From Streptomyces sp. NRRL F-2664 (lineage in GTDB: Bacteria > Actinomycetota > Actinomycetes > Streptomycetales > Streptomycetaceae): a DNA stretch of 64,000 nt. Each line of letters starts with the position of its first letter. Within the stretch, counting starts at the first letter, position 1. The position numbers and the translations under genes were made by a program. Below the pieces are notes generated by a model. The model saw only the letters and a list, made by a program, of their open reading frames with translations. It made no database searches and was not told the DNA's origin. Location of the stretch: contig NZ_JOFX01000006.1 in assembly GCF_000719345.1 (NCBI RefSeq), positions 169,829-233,828 on the forward strand. The letters run 5' to 3'. Of the stretch, positions 50,541-59,721 are shown piece after piece.

Positions 50541-51933
50541 GCTGAGCCGCGTGAGCGAGCAGCGCGTGTCCCCGGCCGAGCCCGGATCCTCCCCGGCCGC
50601 CGGCGGCGGATCCGGACGGCGCCTGTCGTTGGCTCTGGAGCTGTTCACCCTGCGGCGCGATCCCCTCCCCGGTATGGGGCGGCCGCGGTGGCTGGCCCGG
50701 CTGCCGCACGTCCTCGTCGCCTACGCCGCGGTGTTTTTCGGGTTCCTCACCACCCAGCAGCTCATGGACCACTACCACGTCAAGGGCGGCCTACCGCTGG
50801 CCGTCGCCCTGCTGACGGCGCTGTCCATCTGGCTCGCGATGTTCCGGCCGATCGCCGCCTGGTGGCTGGGTCTGCTCGCCGCGGGCTGGATCGCCTGGAT
50901 GATCCACGACAATGTCGGGCAGGGGCAGACCTGGCCCTGGACGCCGGGCGGGATGTTCGCGTTCGCTCCCGTGCTGCTGCTGGTCGCCCTGCGGGTGCCG
51001 CCGCGGGTGACCATATGGGTCGTCGGTATCTCCGTCGCCCTCACCGGGGCGGCCGAGCTGGCCTTCCCTCCGGCCGGGAGCCAGTTCTCCTCCGTGGGGG
51101 CTGCCGTCCTCTTCGGCTTCGTCGGGCTCCTGGGGTATGCGCTGCGCGCCCTGCGCCTGGCCAAGGGCGAGCTGGTCGAGCAGGAGACCCTCACCGCGGA
51201 GGAGCGGGCCCGGCGCACCCTGCTGGAGGAGCGCAGCCGTATCGCCAGGGAGTTGCACGACGTCGTCGCGCACCACATGTCGGTGATCTCCATCCAGGCG
51301 CAGGTCGCACCGCACCTCGTGGACGACCCGTCCGAAGAGCTCAAGGAGAACCTGGCGGGCATCCGGGAGAACGCGTTGGAGGCCCTGACGGAGCTGCGGC
51401 GGGTACTGGGGGTGCTGCGTTCCGAACAGCCCGGCGATCCTGCGGCGCCGCAGCATCCGCAGCCGACGCTCGCCGAGCTGGACGGCCTCGTGGACAACGT
51501 GCGGGGCGCGGGGTTGGAGGTCACCACCGAGGTCGCGGGCATCCGCCGGCCGCTGGCACCCGGCGTGGAACTCACCGCGTACCGGATCGTGCAGGAAGCC
51601 CTGAGCAACTGCCTGCGCCATGCCCCCGGTTCGCAGGTGGAGGTGGGCGTCGCGTACGGCCCGCGCGAGCTGCACCTGTGCGTCGCCAACAGCGCTCCGA
51701 CCAGACCGGCCCCGCCCTCGCAGGGGACGGGACACGGGCTGCTGGGGATGCGGGAGCGAGCGGGCATGCTGGGTGGTGAACTGGCCGCGGGCCCACGTCC
51801 CGACGGCGGGTACGAGGTCAGCGCCGTGCTCCCGATACACCCGCAGAAGCCGCCCGCCGGCCAGGATCCCGGCCCGCGTCCCGGGCCGGGAACCGACCCC
51901 GGAAGCGGCCCCGAGACGAAGAAGGCCACATGA
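50533..51933 (+). CDS. DesK-type sensor histidine kinase (first)
   Basis: A 466-aa kinase. Five or six transmembrane helices (about 65-210) without a large external loop precede a coiled-coil, the HisKA_3 dimerisation helix with phospho-acceptor His242 (ARELHDVVAHHMSV) and an HATPase_c domain with GHGLLGMRERAGMLGG. This is the NarL/DesK class that senses membrane state or a ligand within the membrane. AGGAG at 50521-50525 gives good spacing to ATG 50533. It overlaps acyltransferase and regulator genes. Confidence 0.93.
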   Translation: MPRLSRVSEQRVSPAEPGSSPAAGGGSGRRLSLALELFTLRRDPLPGMGRPRWLARLPHVLVAYAAVFFGFLTTQQLMDHYHVKGGLPLAVALLTALSIWLAMFRPIAAWWLGLLAAGWIAWMIHDNVGQGQTWPWTPGGMFAFAPVLLLVALRVPPRVTIWVVGISVALTGAAELAFPPAGSQFSSVGAAVLFGFVGLLGYALRALRLAKGELVEQETLTAEERARRTLLEERSRIARELHDVVAHHMSVISIQAQVAPHLVDDPSEELKENLAGIRENALEALTELRRVLGVLRSEQPGDPAAPQHPQPTLAELDGLVDNVRGAGLEVTTEVAGIRRPLAPGVELTAYRIVQEALSNCLRHAPGSQVEVGVAYGPRELHLCVANSAPTRPAPPSQGTGHGLLGMRERAGMLGGELAAGPRPDGGYEVSAVLPIHPQKPPAGQDPGPRPGPGTDPGSGPETKKAT

Positions 51934-52601
51934 GCACCCCGATCAAGGTGATGATCGCCGACGACCAGATGATGGTGCGGCAGGGCTTCACCGTGCTGCT
52001 CGACGCCCAGCCCGACATAGAGGTCGTGGGGCAGGCGGTGGACGGGGCGGACGCCGTCGCGAAGGTCGCCGAGCTGGCCCCGGACGTGGTGCTGATGGAC
52101 ATCCGCATGCCCGGCATGGGCGGCATCGAGGCCACGTCCGTGATCACCCGCGGTGCCTCCGCCGCGGTGAAGGTGCTGGTGCTGACGACCTTCGACCTCG
52201 ACGAGTACGTGTACGAGGCGCTGCGGGCCGGCGCGTCCGGCTTCCTGCTGAAGGACGCCTCGGCCGATCAACTCGCGGAGGCAGTGCGGGTGGTGGCGGC
52301 CGGTGAGGCGCTGCTGTCGCCGAACATCACGAAGCGGCTGATCACGGAGTTCTCCCGGTTGGGTGCGCCGCGTGCTCCGTCGCGGGCCCGCATCGACGCA
52401 CTGACCGAGCGGGAGACCGAGGTGCTGTCGCTGATCGCCCAGGGCCTGTCGAATGCGGAGATCTCCGAGCACCTGGTCCTGGCCGAGCAGACGGTCAAGA
52501 CGCACGTGAGCCGGATCCTGGTGAAGCTGGGCCTGCGGGACCGGACACAGGCGGCGGTGTTCGCGTACGAGAGCGGTCTGATCCGTCCGGCGGGCTACTG
52601 A
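51930..52601 (+). CDS. NarL/LuxR-family response regulator (first)
   Basis: A 223-aa response regulator. The receiver has the acidic pair Asp11/Asp12 and phospho-acceptor Asp57 (VVLMDIRMP), Thr in LTTFD and Lys in LLKDAS. The output domain is LuxR-type (LTEREVLSLIAQG-like segment, then AEQTVKTHVSRILVKLGLRDR). It is coupled to its kinase by a 4-bp overlap. It is strikingly similar to the regulator at 54036-54695, with identical stretches in the receiver output face and recognition helix. Confidence 0.95.
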   Translation: MSTPIKVMIADDQMMVRQGFTVLLDAQPDIEVVGQAVDGADAVAKVAELAPDVVLMDIRMPGMGGIEATSVITRGASAAVKVLVLTTFDLDEYVYEALRAGASGFLLKDASADQLAEAVRVVAAGEALLSPNITKRLITEFSRLGAPRAPSRARIDALTERETEVLSLIAQGLSNAEISEHLVLAEQTVKTHVSRILVKLGLRDRTQAAVFAYESGLIRPAGY

Positions 52602-52614
52602 CGGGCCCGAGTAG

Positions 52615-52624
52615 TACCTGAGAG
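52615..52624. promoter_or_regulatory. TACCTGAGAG motif upstream of the second two-component system
   Basis: A second copy of the decamer at 48143-48152, here 66 bp before the second kinase gene and within the 88-bp gap after the first regulator gene. It is a candidate operator for the paralogous response regulators. Confidence 0.35.
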
Positions 52625-52689
52625 GGACCCGGGGAAATCCCCATCAGCGGCGACGCGGACGAAGGCGGTACCGACCTACGGTGGTGCGT

Positions 52690-54039
52690 ATGACCGAGAC
52701 GACCACCGGGGGGACAGCCCGGACGCCTGAATTCCGACTGGCATCGGAGGTGATCGCGACCCTGCGCCAGGACCTCCTCACCGATGCCTTCGCCTACCGG
52801 CCGCTGCCCCTGGTGGAGGCCCCGGGACGCTTCTCACGACGGATGCCCGAGGGGATACGGCGGTATGCGCCCTGGCGGCAGTACGCGGCGGTGGGAGCGC
52901 TGGCCTTCACCGCGGTGCTCTTCACGATGGGCGGGCAGTCGAGCTACCTGGGCGACCTGGGCCGGCTCGTCATGGGGCTGATCGCCGCGGTCCCGGTTCT
53001 CATGACCCTGGTGCGGCCGGTCGGTGCGTGGTGGGCGGCCGTCGCGATGACGGTGGTGCTGGCCGCGTTGGGCGGCGGCGCCAACTGTCCCTGGACCCCC
53101 GGCGCCTTCTTCTCCTACATCGTGGTCATGGTCCTCGTCACGCTGCGGACCGGCGCCCGCGTGGCGGCATGGATGTGGGCGCTCACCCTCGCGCTGGGTT
53201 CCGCGCTCTCGGCGGTGTTCAACGGCGAGTGGGGGTCGAACATGCCGGAGATGGCAGTGACCTCGGCGTTCGCCCTGGTGATCGCCAGCAGCATCCAGAT
53301 ACGCCGGCACGCCAGGGCGGAGGTGAGTGCGCAGCAGGAGGTGACGGCCGTGGAGCGGGACAAGCGGACGCTGCTGGAGGAGCGGACCACGATCGCCCGG
53401 GAGCTGCACGACGTGGTGGCGCACCACATGTCGGTGGTGGCGATCCAGGCGGAGGCCGCTCCGTACCGGGTGAAGAACCCGCCGCCGGAGCTGGAGGCGG
53501 CATTTGCGACCATCCGGGAGAACGCGGTGGCGGCCCTGACCGAGTTGCGGCGGGTGCTGGGTGTGGTGCGCTCCGCCGACTACGAGGCGCCGGACGCCCC
53601 GCAGCCGACGCTGGCGTCGCTGGACGGTCTGCTGGCGAACGTCCGCGAAGCAGGGCTGCATGTGGATAAGACGGTGACGGGTGCGGTGCGGGAACTGCCG
53701 CAGGGCGTGGAGCTGTCGGCGTACCGGATCATCCAGGAGGCCCTGAGCAATTCCTTGCGGCATGCGCCGGGCGCGGCGGCCGGGGTGGAGGTGTCGTATG
53801 TCCTCGGCGGTCTGGGGATACGCGTCGTCAATGAGGCGCCGACCGGGGATGTGCGGCCTTCGCCGGGTGCCGGTCACGGGATCACCGGGATGCGGGAGCG
53901 GGTGGCCATGCTGGAGGGCGAGATGACGGCCGCGCCGACGGAGTCGGGCGGGTACGAGGTCGCGGTGTTCATACCGGTGCCCAGCCGTCCCGGACGGGTC
54001 CCGGAGGCGGAGCCGGCTCCGTCGGAGGGGACGGCATGA
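52690..54039 (+). CDS. DesK-type sensor histidine kinase (second)
   Basis: A 449-aa paralogue of the first kinase. The membrane domain has about six helices (65-205), followed by a coiled-coil, HisKA_3 with His240 in ARELHDVVAHHMSV and HATPase_c with GHGITGMRERVAMLEG. The kinase cores are nearly superimposable on the first kinase, while the N-terminal sensor halves differ more, suggesting different signals feeding similar outputs. ATG 52690 is used; GTG 52681 is three codons upstream. The stop overlaps the regulator gene (ATGA). Confidence 0.93.
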   Translation: MTETTTGGTARTPEFRLASEVIATLRQDLLTDAFAYRPLPLVEAPGRFSRRMPEGIRRYAPWRQYAAVGALAFTAVLFTMGGQSSYLGDLGRLVMGLIAAVPVLMTLVRPVGAWWAAVAMTVVLAALGGGANCPWTPGAFFSYIVVMVLVTLRTGARVAAWMWALTLALGSALSAVFNGEWGSNMPEMAVTSAFALVIASSIQIRRHARAEVSAQQEVTAVERDKRTLLEERTTIARELHDVVAHHMSVVAIQAEAAPYRVKNPPPELEAAFATIRENAVAALTELRRVLGVVRSADYEAPDAPQPTLASLDGLLANVREAGLHVDKTVTGAVRELPQGVELSAYRIIQEALSNSLRHAPGAAAGVEVSYVLGGLGIRVVNEAPTGDVRPSPGAGHGITGMRERVAMLEGEMTAAPTESGGYEVAVFIPVPSRPGRVPEAEPAPSEGTA

Positions 54040-54695
54040 CGATCAGGGTGTTGATCGTCGACGACCAGATGATGGTCCGCGAGGGGTTCTCCGTCCTGCT
54101 GAACGCCATGGACGGCATCGAGGTGGTGGGCGAGGCGGTCGACGGCCGGGAGGCCATCGCGCAGGTGGCGGCGCTGCGGCCGGACGTGGTGCTGATGGAC
54201 ATCCGGATGCCGCTGATGAACGGCCTGGAGGCGACGCGGGAGATCGTGGCCGCCGACACGGACGCGAAGGTGCTGGTTCTGACGACCTTCGACCTCGACG
54301 AGTACGTGTACCAGGCACTGCGGGCAGGGGCTTCCGGATTCCTGTTGAAGGACGCTTCGGCCCGTCAGCTGGCGGACGGGGTGAGGGTGGTGGCGGCCGG
54401 CGAGGCTCTGCTGGCGCCGTCGGTGACGAAGCGGTTGATCGCCGAGTTCTCGAAGATCTCCCAGGCGCGCAAGCTGGCCGATCCGGCAGGGGTGGGTGAG
54501 CTGACGGAGCGGGAGACGGAGGTGCTGATCCTGATCGCACAGGGGTTGTCCAATGCGGAGATGGCCGACCGGCTGATCGTCGCGGAGTCCACGATCAAAA
54601 CCCATGTGAGCCGGATCCTGGTGAAGCTGGGCCTGCGGGACCGGACGCAGGCGGCGGTGTTCGCCTACGAGACCCGTCTGGTGACACCGGCCTGA
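54036..54695 (+). CDS. NarL/LuxR-family response regulator (second)
   Basis: A 219-aa regulator with Asp55 as phospho-acceptor (VVLMDIRMP) and a LuxR-type helix-turn-helix ending in ESTIKTHVSRILVKLGLRDR. Compared with the regulator at 51930, it keeps the same output helix and DDQMMVR kinase-contact segment, so cross-phosphorylation is possible. It is translationally coupled to its kinase. The P450 gene begins 27 bp downstream and may be read from the same transcript. Confidence 0.95.
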   Translation: MTIRVLIVDDQMMVREGFSVLLNAMDGIEVVGEAVDGREAIAQVAALRPDVVLMDIRMPLMNGLEATREIVAADTDAKVLVLTTFDLDEYVYQALRAGASGFLLKDASARQLADGVRVVAAGEALLAPSVTKRLIAEFSKISQARKLADPAGVGELTERETEVLILIAQGLSNAEMADRLIVAESTIKTHVSRILVKLGLRDRTQAAVFAYETRLVTPA

Positions 54696-54722
54696 TCAAG
54701 CGCCATCTCCTAGGCTGCGGGC

Positions 54723-55931
54723 ATGGGCTTTGATCCGTGGGATGCCGCGTTCGTCGCCGATCCGTACCCGGCCTACCGGGAGCTGCGGAAGCAGGGGAGG
54801 GCCATCTGGTGGGAAGCCACCGGGCAGTGGCTGGTGCCGCACTACGCCGATGTGAGTGCCTTGCTGCGGGACCGGAGGCTGGGGCGGACCTACCTCCACC
54901 GGTTCTCGCACGAGGAGTTCGGGCGGGAGGCGCCGCCGCCGGAGCACGAGCCCTTCCACGTGCTCAACGGCAACGGCCTGTTGGACCTGGAGGATCCCGC
55001 GCATGCGCGGGTTCGCCGGCTGGTGGCGAAGGCGTTCACGCCGCGGACGGTGGAGCGGCTCGTGCCCTCCGTGCAGCGGATGGCCCGGGAACTGGTCGGG
55101 CGGCTGCTCGCGGACGGGGGCGGTGATCTGCTCGCCACCGTCGCCGAACCGCTGCCGGTGGCTGTGATCGCGGAGCTGCTGGGTGTGCCGGAGGCGGACC
55201 GGGGACTGCTGCGGCCCTGGTCGGCGGACATTTGCGGGATGTTCGAGCTCCGGCCGGACGAGGAGACGGCGCAGCGCGCGGTGCGGGCCAGCATCGACTT
55301 CAGTGCGTACCTGCGGGAGCTGATCGCCGAGCGGCGCACCCGGCCGGGCGAGGACCTGGTCTCCGGTCTGATCGCCGCCCATGACGAGGAGGGACGGCTC
55401 AGCGAGCAGGAGATGATCTCCACCTGTGTGCTCCTGCTGAACGCGGGACATGAAGCCACCGTCAACACCACGGTCAACGGCTGGTGGACGCTGTTCCGCC
55501 ATCCCGACCAGCTCGCCGCGCTCCGCGCCGCCCGCGATCCGGAAAAGTTGTCCACAGCTGTGGATGAACTCATGCGGTACGACACTCCTCTGCAGATGTT
55601 CGAGCGCTGGGTGCTCGACGACATCCGCGTCGGGGACGCCGAGATCCCCCGCGGGGCGGAGGTCGCCCTGCTCTTCGGGTCCGCGAACCGGGATCCCGCG
55701 CGCTTCGTCGACCCCGACACACTGGATCTCGCACGGGCCGACAACCCGCACCTGACCTTCGGGGCGGGCATCCACTACTGCCTGGGAGCGCCGCTGGCGC
55801 AGCGGGAGCTGGAGGCTTCGTTCGGGGCGCTGCTGGCGGACGGAGTCCCACCACTGCGGCTCGTGGAGGAGCCCCAGTGGCGAGACGGCTACGTCATCCG
55901 GGGCCTGGAACGCCTGCTCGTGGAGTTCTAG
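54723..55931 (+). CDS. Cytochrome P450
   Basis: A 402-aa soluble bacterial P450. The heme-thiolate ligand is Cys353 in FGAGIHYCLGAPLAQRE, the K-helix ExxR is in VDELMRYD, and the I-helix oxygen-activation motif is NAGHEATVNT, with Glu-Ala-Thr in place of Asp-Thr-Thr. The DPAHARVRRLVAKAFTPR C-helix is typical of the CYP107/105-like actinobacterial group. Substrate and redox partners are not encoded nearby. It may be co-transcribed with the preceding two-component system. The region after it, 55932-56213, shows no convincing gene. Confidence 0.95.
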   Translation: MGFDPWDAAFVADPYPAYRELRKQGRAIWWEATGQWLVPHYADVSALLRDRRLGRTYLHRFSHEEFGREAPPPEHEPFHVLNGNGLLDLEDPAHARVRRLVAKAFTPRTVERLVPSVQRMARELVGRLLADGGGDLLATVAEPLPVAVIAELLGVPEADRGLLRPWSADICGMFELRPDEETAQRAVRASIDFSAYLRELIAERRTRPGEDLVSGLIAAHDEEGRLSEQEMISTCVLLLNAGHEATVNTTVNGWWTLFRHPDQLAALRAARDPEKLSTAVDELMRYDTPLQMFERWVLDDIRVGDAEIPRGAEVALLFGSANRDPARFVDPDTLDLARADNPHLTFGAGIHYCLGAPLAQRELEASFGALLADGVPPLRLVEEPQWRDGYVIRGLERLLVEF

Positions 55932-56213
55932 CCCTACCTGCCCCGAACAGCCCCGTCATGTACCGAAATGACTAGACCTGTCCCCAATTGACCCGTCTGG
56001 CGGACCTGCCCCGAGGAACCACAGGACGCCGCACCGCTCCGGGGCGCCCGCGAGCTGCACCGTCCGTACGGCCGGGGCCGGCTCCCCCGGGGCCAGGGCC
56101 GTGCCGGCAGGGTTTGCGCCCCAGCAGCCGAGCGCGAGCCCACGGCCCCAGGGAGCACCACCACCGGCGGCCGCCACCGCGGGCGGGCGCACCACCTGGG
56201 CCCCGGGCGTCCG

Positions 56214-57065
56214 TCAGCGGGGCAGGGTGAGCGTCCACGCGCCGGGGCGCAGCGTCCACGTGCGGCGGCGGACCGGTCCCGTCATCGCGCCGTCGGCGCG
56301 GTAGCGGAAGTCCGCGCCCGACACCGTCACCGCCTTCGCGCGGGCCGTCACCGTCGAGCCGCCGAAGCCGCCCCCCGTGCGCACCGCGACCTCGGCCGGC
56401 TCCCCGTCGCCCCGCGTACGCACCGAGACGTCGGCGACGGGCTGGTCCACATCCGCCAGCAGCACCCCGTCGGCCTCCACGCGCAGCCGGTGGTGCCCGC
56501 CGGCCGCCGCCACCGGGCGGACCAGCGTCCGTACCAGGGAGCGGTACGCGCTCCACACCGACGGCCCGGCCGGCCGCGGCACCCCCCGCTCCGGGCCGCG
56601 CAGCGGTGGGATCCGCAGCGCGCCCAGCACCACCCCGTCACTGTCGTCGACCAGCAGGTCGCACATCCGCGCAGAGCCGTCGAGCACCGCCCGGGCCGCC
56701 GCGACGGCGGACTCCGGCACTCCCAGGGACCTTGCGAGCGCCAAGGACCCCGCCGGCCCCACCGGAACCAGCGCCACCGCCCCTTCGCCCAGCCCCCGCT
56801 CCCGGTGCAGCAGCGCCACGGTGCGCGCCAGGGCCCGGTCGTCGCCCACGATCACCGGCTGCCGATGGCCCCGGCGGGCGAGTGCCCGCGCGAATTCCTC
56901 CTGCGAGGACGGCAGGCAGATTTTCGCCGCCGCGCCCGCGGACAGCACGTCTTTCGCGATCCGCACGGACTCGCCGTCAAGACGGCGGGCGACCGGGTCG
57001 ACGAGCACCAGCAGACCGCCTACCGGCGCGCCCGCTTCGCTCATGGTGGGCTCTGGAGCCGACAC
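56214..57065 (-). CDS. Diacylglycerol/sphingosine kinase-like protein with degenerate nucleotide motif
   Basis: A 283-aa protein with the DAGK fold: an N-terminal catalytic-like domain (LLVLVDPVARR, later VALVPVGPAGSLALARSLG, matching the GTGNDFAR loop) and a C-terminal beta-sandwich with ADGVLLADVDQP. The essential GGDGT loop reads VGDDRAL and the GTGNDF loop PAGSLAL, so lipid-kinase activity is doubtful. GTG 57065 has AAGGA 5 nt upstream; an in-frame ATG at 57098 lies in the purA leader hairpin. It is divergent from purA. Confidence 0.8.
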   Translation of the reverse strand: MSAPEPTMSEAGAPVGGLLVLVDPVARRLDGESVRIAKDVLSAGAAAKICLPSSQEEFARALARRGHRQPVIVGDDRALARTVALLHRERGLGEGAVALVPVGPAGSLALARSLGVPESAVAAARAVLDGSARMCDLLVDDSDGVVLGALRIPPLRGPERGVPRPAGPSVWSAYRSLVRTLVRPVAAAGGHHRLRVEADGVLLADVDQPVADVSVRTRGDGEPAEVAVRTGGGFGGSTVTARAKAVTVSGADFRYRADGAMTGPVRRRTWTLRPGAWTLTLPR

Positions 57066-57099
57066 CTCGGTCCTTCCTCGGGTAGCATCTTTGTGCAAG

Positions 57100-57127
57100 A
57101 GGCCCTTGCGCTATTGCGCCAGGGCCT
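57100..57127. promoter_or_regulatory. Hairpin in the purA leader region
   Basis: A 12-bp stem with one mismatch (57100-57111 with 57116-57127) and a TATT loop lies 100 bp upstream of purA and 35 bp upstream of the divergent gene. It could be a leader attenuator, an operator or part of the divergent promoter; no known purine riboswitch core is recognisable. Confidence 0.35.
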
Positions 57128-57227
57128 TCGTCTATTCCGGGGCAACCCGTCCGACGGCTCAGCCCGCGTACATCGTCGTACGCCCCCCTGACCTTGGACA
57201 TGCCCCATCCGGAAGAGGTGTACGCCT

Positions 57228-58511
57228 GTGCCCGCTCTTGTGCTGCTCGGAGCTCAGTGGGGTGACGAGGGCAAGGGAAAGGCCACCGACCTGCTCGGTG
57301 GATCCGTTGACTATGTAGTGCGCTACCAGGGCGGCAACAACGCCGGCCACACGGTCGTCGTGGGCGACCAGAAGTACGCGCTGCACCTTCTCCCTTCCGG
57401 CATCCTCTCCCCCGGATGCACCCCGGTCATCGGTAACGGCGTCGTCGTCGACCCGGCCGTCCTGCTCTCCGAGCTGCGCGGTCTCAACGAGCGCGGCATC
57501 GACACCTCCAAGCTGCTCATCAGCGGCAACGCGCACCTGATCACGCCGTACAACGTCACCCTCGACAAGGTCGGCGAGCGCTTCCTCGGCAAGCGCAAGA
57601 TCGGCACCACCGGCCGCGGCATCGGCCCGACGTACGCCGACAAGATCAACCGCATCGGCATCCGCGTCCAGGACCTCTACGACGAGTCGATCCTGACCCA
57701 GAAGGTCGAGGCGGCGCTGGAGGGCAAGAACCAGCTCCTGGCCAAGCTCTACAACCGTCGCGCGATCGAGGCCGGTCAGATCGTCGAGGAGATGCTCCAG
57801 TACGCGGAGCAGATCAAGCCCTACGTCGCCGACACCACCCTGATCCTCAACAACGCGCTGGACGAGGACAAGGTCGTACTCTTCGAGGGCGGCCAGGGCA
57901 CCCTGCTCGACGTCGACCACGGCACCTACCCCTTCGTCACCTCGTCGAACCCGACCGCGGGCGGCGCCTGCACCGGCACCGGCGTGGGCCCGACGAAGAT
58001 CAGCCGTGTCATCGGCATCCTGAAGGCCTACACGACCCGCGTCGGCGCGGGCCCGTTCCCGACCGAGCTGTTCGACCAGGACGGCGAGGACCTGCGCCGC
58101 ATCGGTGGCGAGCGCGGTGTGACCACCGGCCGCGACCGCCGCTGCGGCTGGTTCGACGCCCCGATCGCCCGGTACGCCACCCGGGTGAACGGCCTCACCG
58201 ACTTCTTCCTCACCAAGCTCGACGTGCTGACCGGCTGGGAGCAGATCCCGGTCTGCGTCGCGTACGAGATCGACGGCAAGCGCGTCGAGGAGCTGCCGTA
58301 CTCGCAGACCGACTTCCACCACGCGAAGCCGATCTACGAATACCTCCCCGGCTGGTCGGAGGACATCACCAAGGCCAAGACCTTCGAGGACCTGCCGGCC
58401 AACGCCCAGGCCTACGTCAAGGCCCTGGAGGAGCTGTCGGGCGCCCCGATCTCCGCGATCGGCGTCGGCCCGGGCCGTACCGAGACGATCGAGATCAACT
58501 CGTTCCTGTAG
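57228..58511 (+). CDS. purA: Adenylosuccinate synthetase
   Basis: A GTP-dependent enzyme joining IMP and aspartate in the first committed step to AMP. It is 427 aa with [11 protein letters not shown] (P-loop and catalytic Asp), the catalytic His in [21 protein letters not shown], the IMP loop and [15 protein letters not shown] 57228 follows GGAAGAGG at about 10 nt. It is monocistronic, ended by a strong terminator at 58534-58575. Confidence 0.98.
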   Translation: MPALVLLGAQWGDEGKGKATDLLGGSVDYVVRYQGGNNAGHTVVVGDQKYALHLLPSGILSPGCTPVIGNGVVVDPAVLLSELRGLNERGIDTSKLLISGNAHLITPYNVTLDKVGERFLGKRKIGTTGRGIGPTYADKINRIGIRVQDLYDESILTQKVEAALEGKNQLLAKLYNRRAIEAGQIVEEMLQYAEQIKPYVADTTLILNNALDEDKVVLFEGGQGTLLDVDHGTYPFVTSSNPTAGGACTGTGVGPTKISRVIGILKAYTTRVGAGPFPTELFDQDGEDLRRIGGERGVTTGRDRRCGWFDAPIARYATRVNGLTDFFLTKLDVLTGWEQIPVCVAYEIDGKRVEELPYSQTDFHHAKPIYEYLPGWSEDITKAKTFEDLPANAQAYVKALEELSGAPISAIGVGPGRTETIEINSFL

Positions 58512-58533
58512 CCCTCAGGCCGCCGGCACAGCA

Positions 58534-58575
58534 CGGAGGGGCGGTGCGCACCATGGAGTGCGCACCGCCCCTCCG
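58534..58575 (+). terminator. Terminator of purA
   Basis: A perfect 18-bp stem (58534-58551 with 58558-58575) with a 6-nt loop, 22 bp after the purA stop. Confidence 0.9.
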
Positions 58576-58644
58576 GCCTCGGGGGGCGGGGTTCCGCGGG
58601 CGGAAATAGGATGGGGCACGTCGTTTCGGGCGGCGGAAGCAGGG

Positions 58645-59553
58645 ATGGATGCACCATCGTCGGAGCCTTCCATGAGCCGGCGCCGTCCCCCTCGGGTGGC
58701 CAGCGCCGATCTGCTGAGCATGCTCGGCAGGCTCACCGCCCAGGCTCGGCAAGGCGTGGAGCTCCAGCAGGCCCGCGTCGAGCTGGCGGAGGCGCTGCAA
58801 CGCGAGATGCTGCCCACGGCGCTGCCCTGCGTGCCGGGCCTGCGCACCGCGGCCCGGTATTCGCCCGCCCGGCACGGTCTGGACATCGGCGGTGACTGGT
58901 ACGACGGGTTCCGCCTGCCGGAGGGCGCACTCGCCTTCTGCATCGGTGACGTCCAGGGCCACGACGTCGACGCCGCCGCTTTCATGGGACAGGTCAGGAT
59001 CTGCCTGCGGGCCGTGGCGGCCGTGGTCGTGGACCCCGGCGAGGTGCTGAGCAGGGCCAACGAGGTGCTGCTGTCCATGAACCGCGACCTCTTCGCGACC
59101 TGCAGCCTGCTCCGCTTCGACCCGGACACCTGGGAGCTGGAGAGCGCCCGGGCCGGTCACGTCCCGGCGGTCTGGGCCACGGTAGACGGCCAGTACGGCA
59201 TAGCTGAGGACAACGGCGGACTGCCGCTGAACCTGGTGCCCCGGTCGGCGTACTCGGTGACCCGGCGGCGGCTCACCGAGGCGGGATCGATCGTGCTGCT
59301 CACCGACGGCGTGGTCGAGGGCCCGAGGTTTCCGCTGGAGGTGGGGCTGGAACGCGTGGTGAAGGTGGTCCGGGAGGCTGCGGGCGCCGACCCCGCCGAG
59401 CTCGCCGCCGAAGTGATGAAGGTGGCCGATTCGACGGGCCACGCCGACGACGCCGCGGTGCTCGTCCTCAGCCACGATGCGGCCGGCCCCGAACCCGCAA
59501 CCGAACCCGGCACCGGCCCCGCCCCCGGACCGGCCGCCGCCGACGGGCCCTGA
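58645..59553 (+). CDS. SpoIIE-type PP2C protein phosphatase
   Basis: A 302-aa serine/threonine phosphatase of the SpoIIE/RsbU branch. A short N-terminal helical linker (QQARVELAEALQREMLP) leads directly into the catalytic domain with metal ligands in DIGGDWYD (about residues 79-86), CIGDVQGHD and the final Asp in GHADDAAVLV. The Pro/Ala-rich tail is disordered. No PAS, GAF or membrane sensor is attached, unlike most Streptomyces members. ATG 58645 is chosen; ATG 58672 is possible. It presumably dephosphorylates an anti-anti-sigma factor. The MASE1 gene follows on the same strand. Confidence 0.9.
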   Translation: MDAPSSEPSMSRRRPPRVASADLLSMLGRLTAQARQGVELQQARVELAEALQREMLPTALPCVPGLRTAARYSPARHGLDIGGDWYDGFRLPEGALAFCIGDVQGHDVDAAAFMGQVRICLRAVAAVVVDPGEVLSRANEVLLSMNRDLFATCSLLRFDPDTWELESARAGHVPAVWATVDGQYGIAEDNGGLPLNLVPRSAYSVTRRRLTEAGSIVLLTDGVVEGPRFPLEVGLERVVKVVREAAGADPAELAAEVMKVADSTGHADDAAVLVLSHDAAGPEPATEPGTGPAPGPAAADGP

Positions 59554-59571
59554 GCCGACGCCGCGAGCGAG

Positions 59572-59655
59572 GCCGCATCGGGTGCCGCGGGCGCCGCCGC
59601 ATCCGGTGACGCGGACGACGCCCCACCCGGTGCCGCGGGCGGCGCCGCCACCGGG
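59572..59655. repeat. Tandem 24-bp repeats between the phosphatase and MASE1 genes
   Basis: Three degenerate 24-bp units start at 59572, 59596 and 59620, with a partial fourth from 59644. The period is a multiple of three, as in coding repeats, but the phosphatase stop (59553) precedes them. They fill most of the gap to the MASE1 gene (59554-59721), which otherwise shows no feature. Confidence 0.7.
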
Positions 59656-59721
59656 ACCCCTTGACCCGGCCCCGCGCGTGTCACACCCCACCCGGCCCGC
59701 GGGCTGTTGTCTGATGCTGTA

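Noticed and set aside
55956..56195. 79-aa minus-strand ORF in the gap after the P450 gene
   Set aside because: No ribosome site, low-complexity Gly/Ala/Pro composition and no family resemblance; treated as non-coding.
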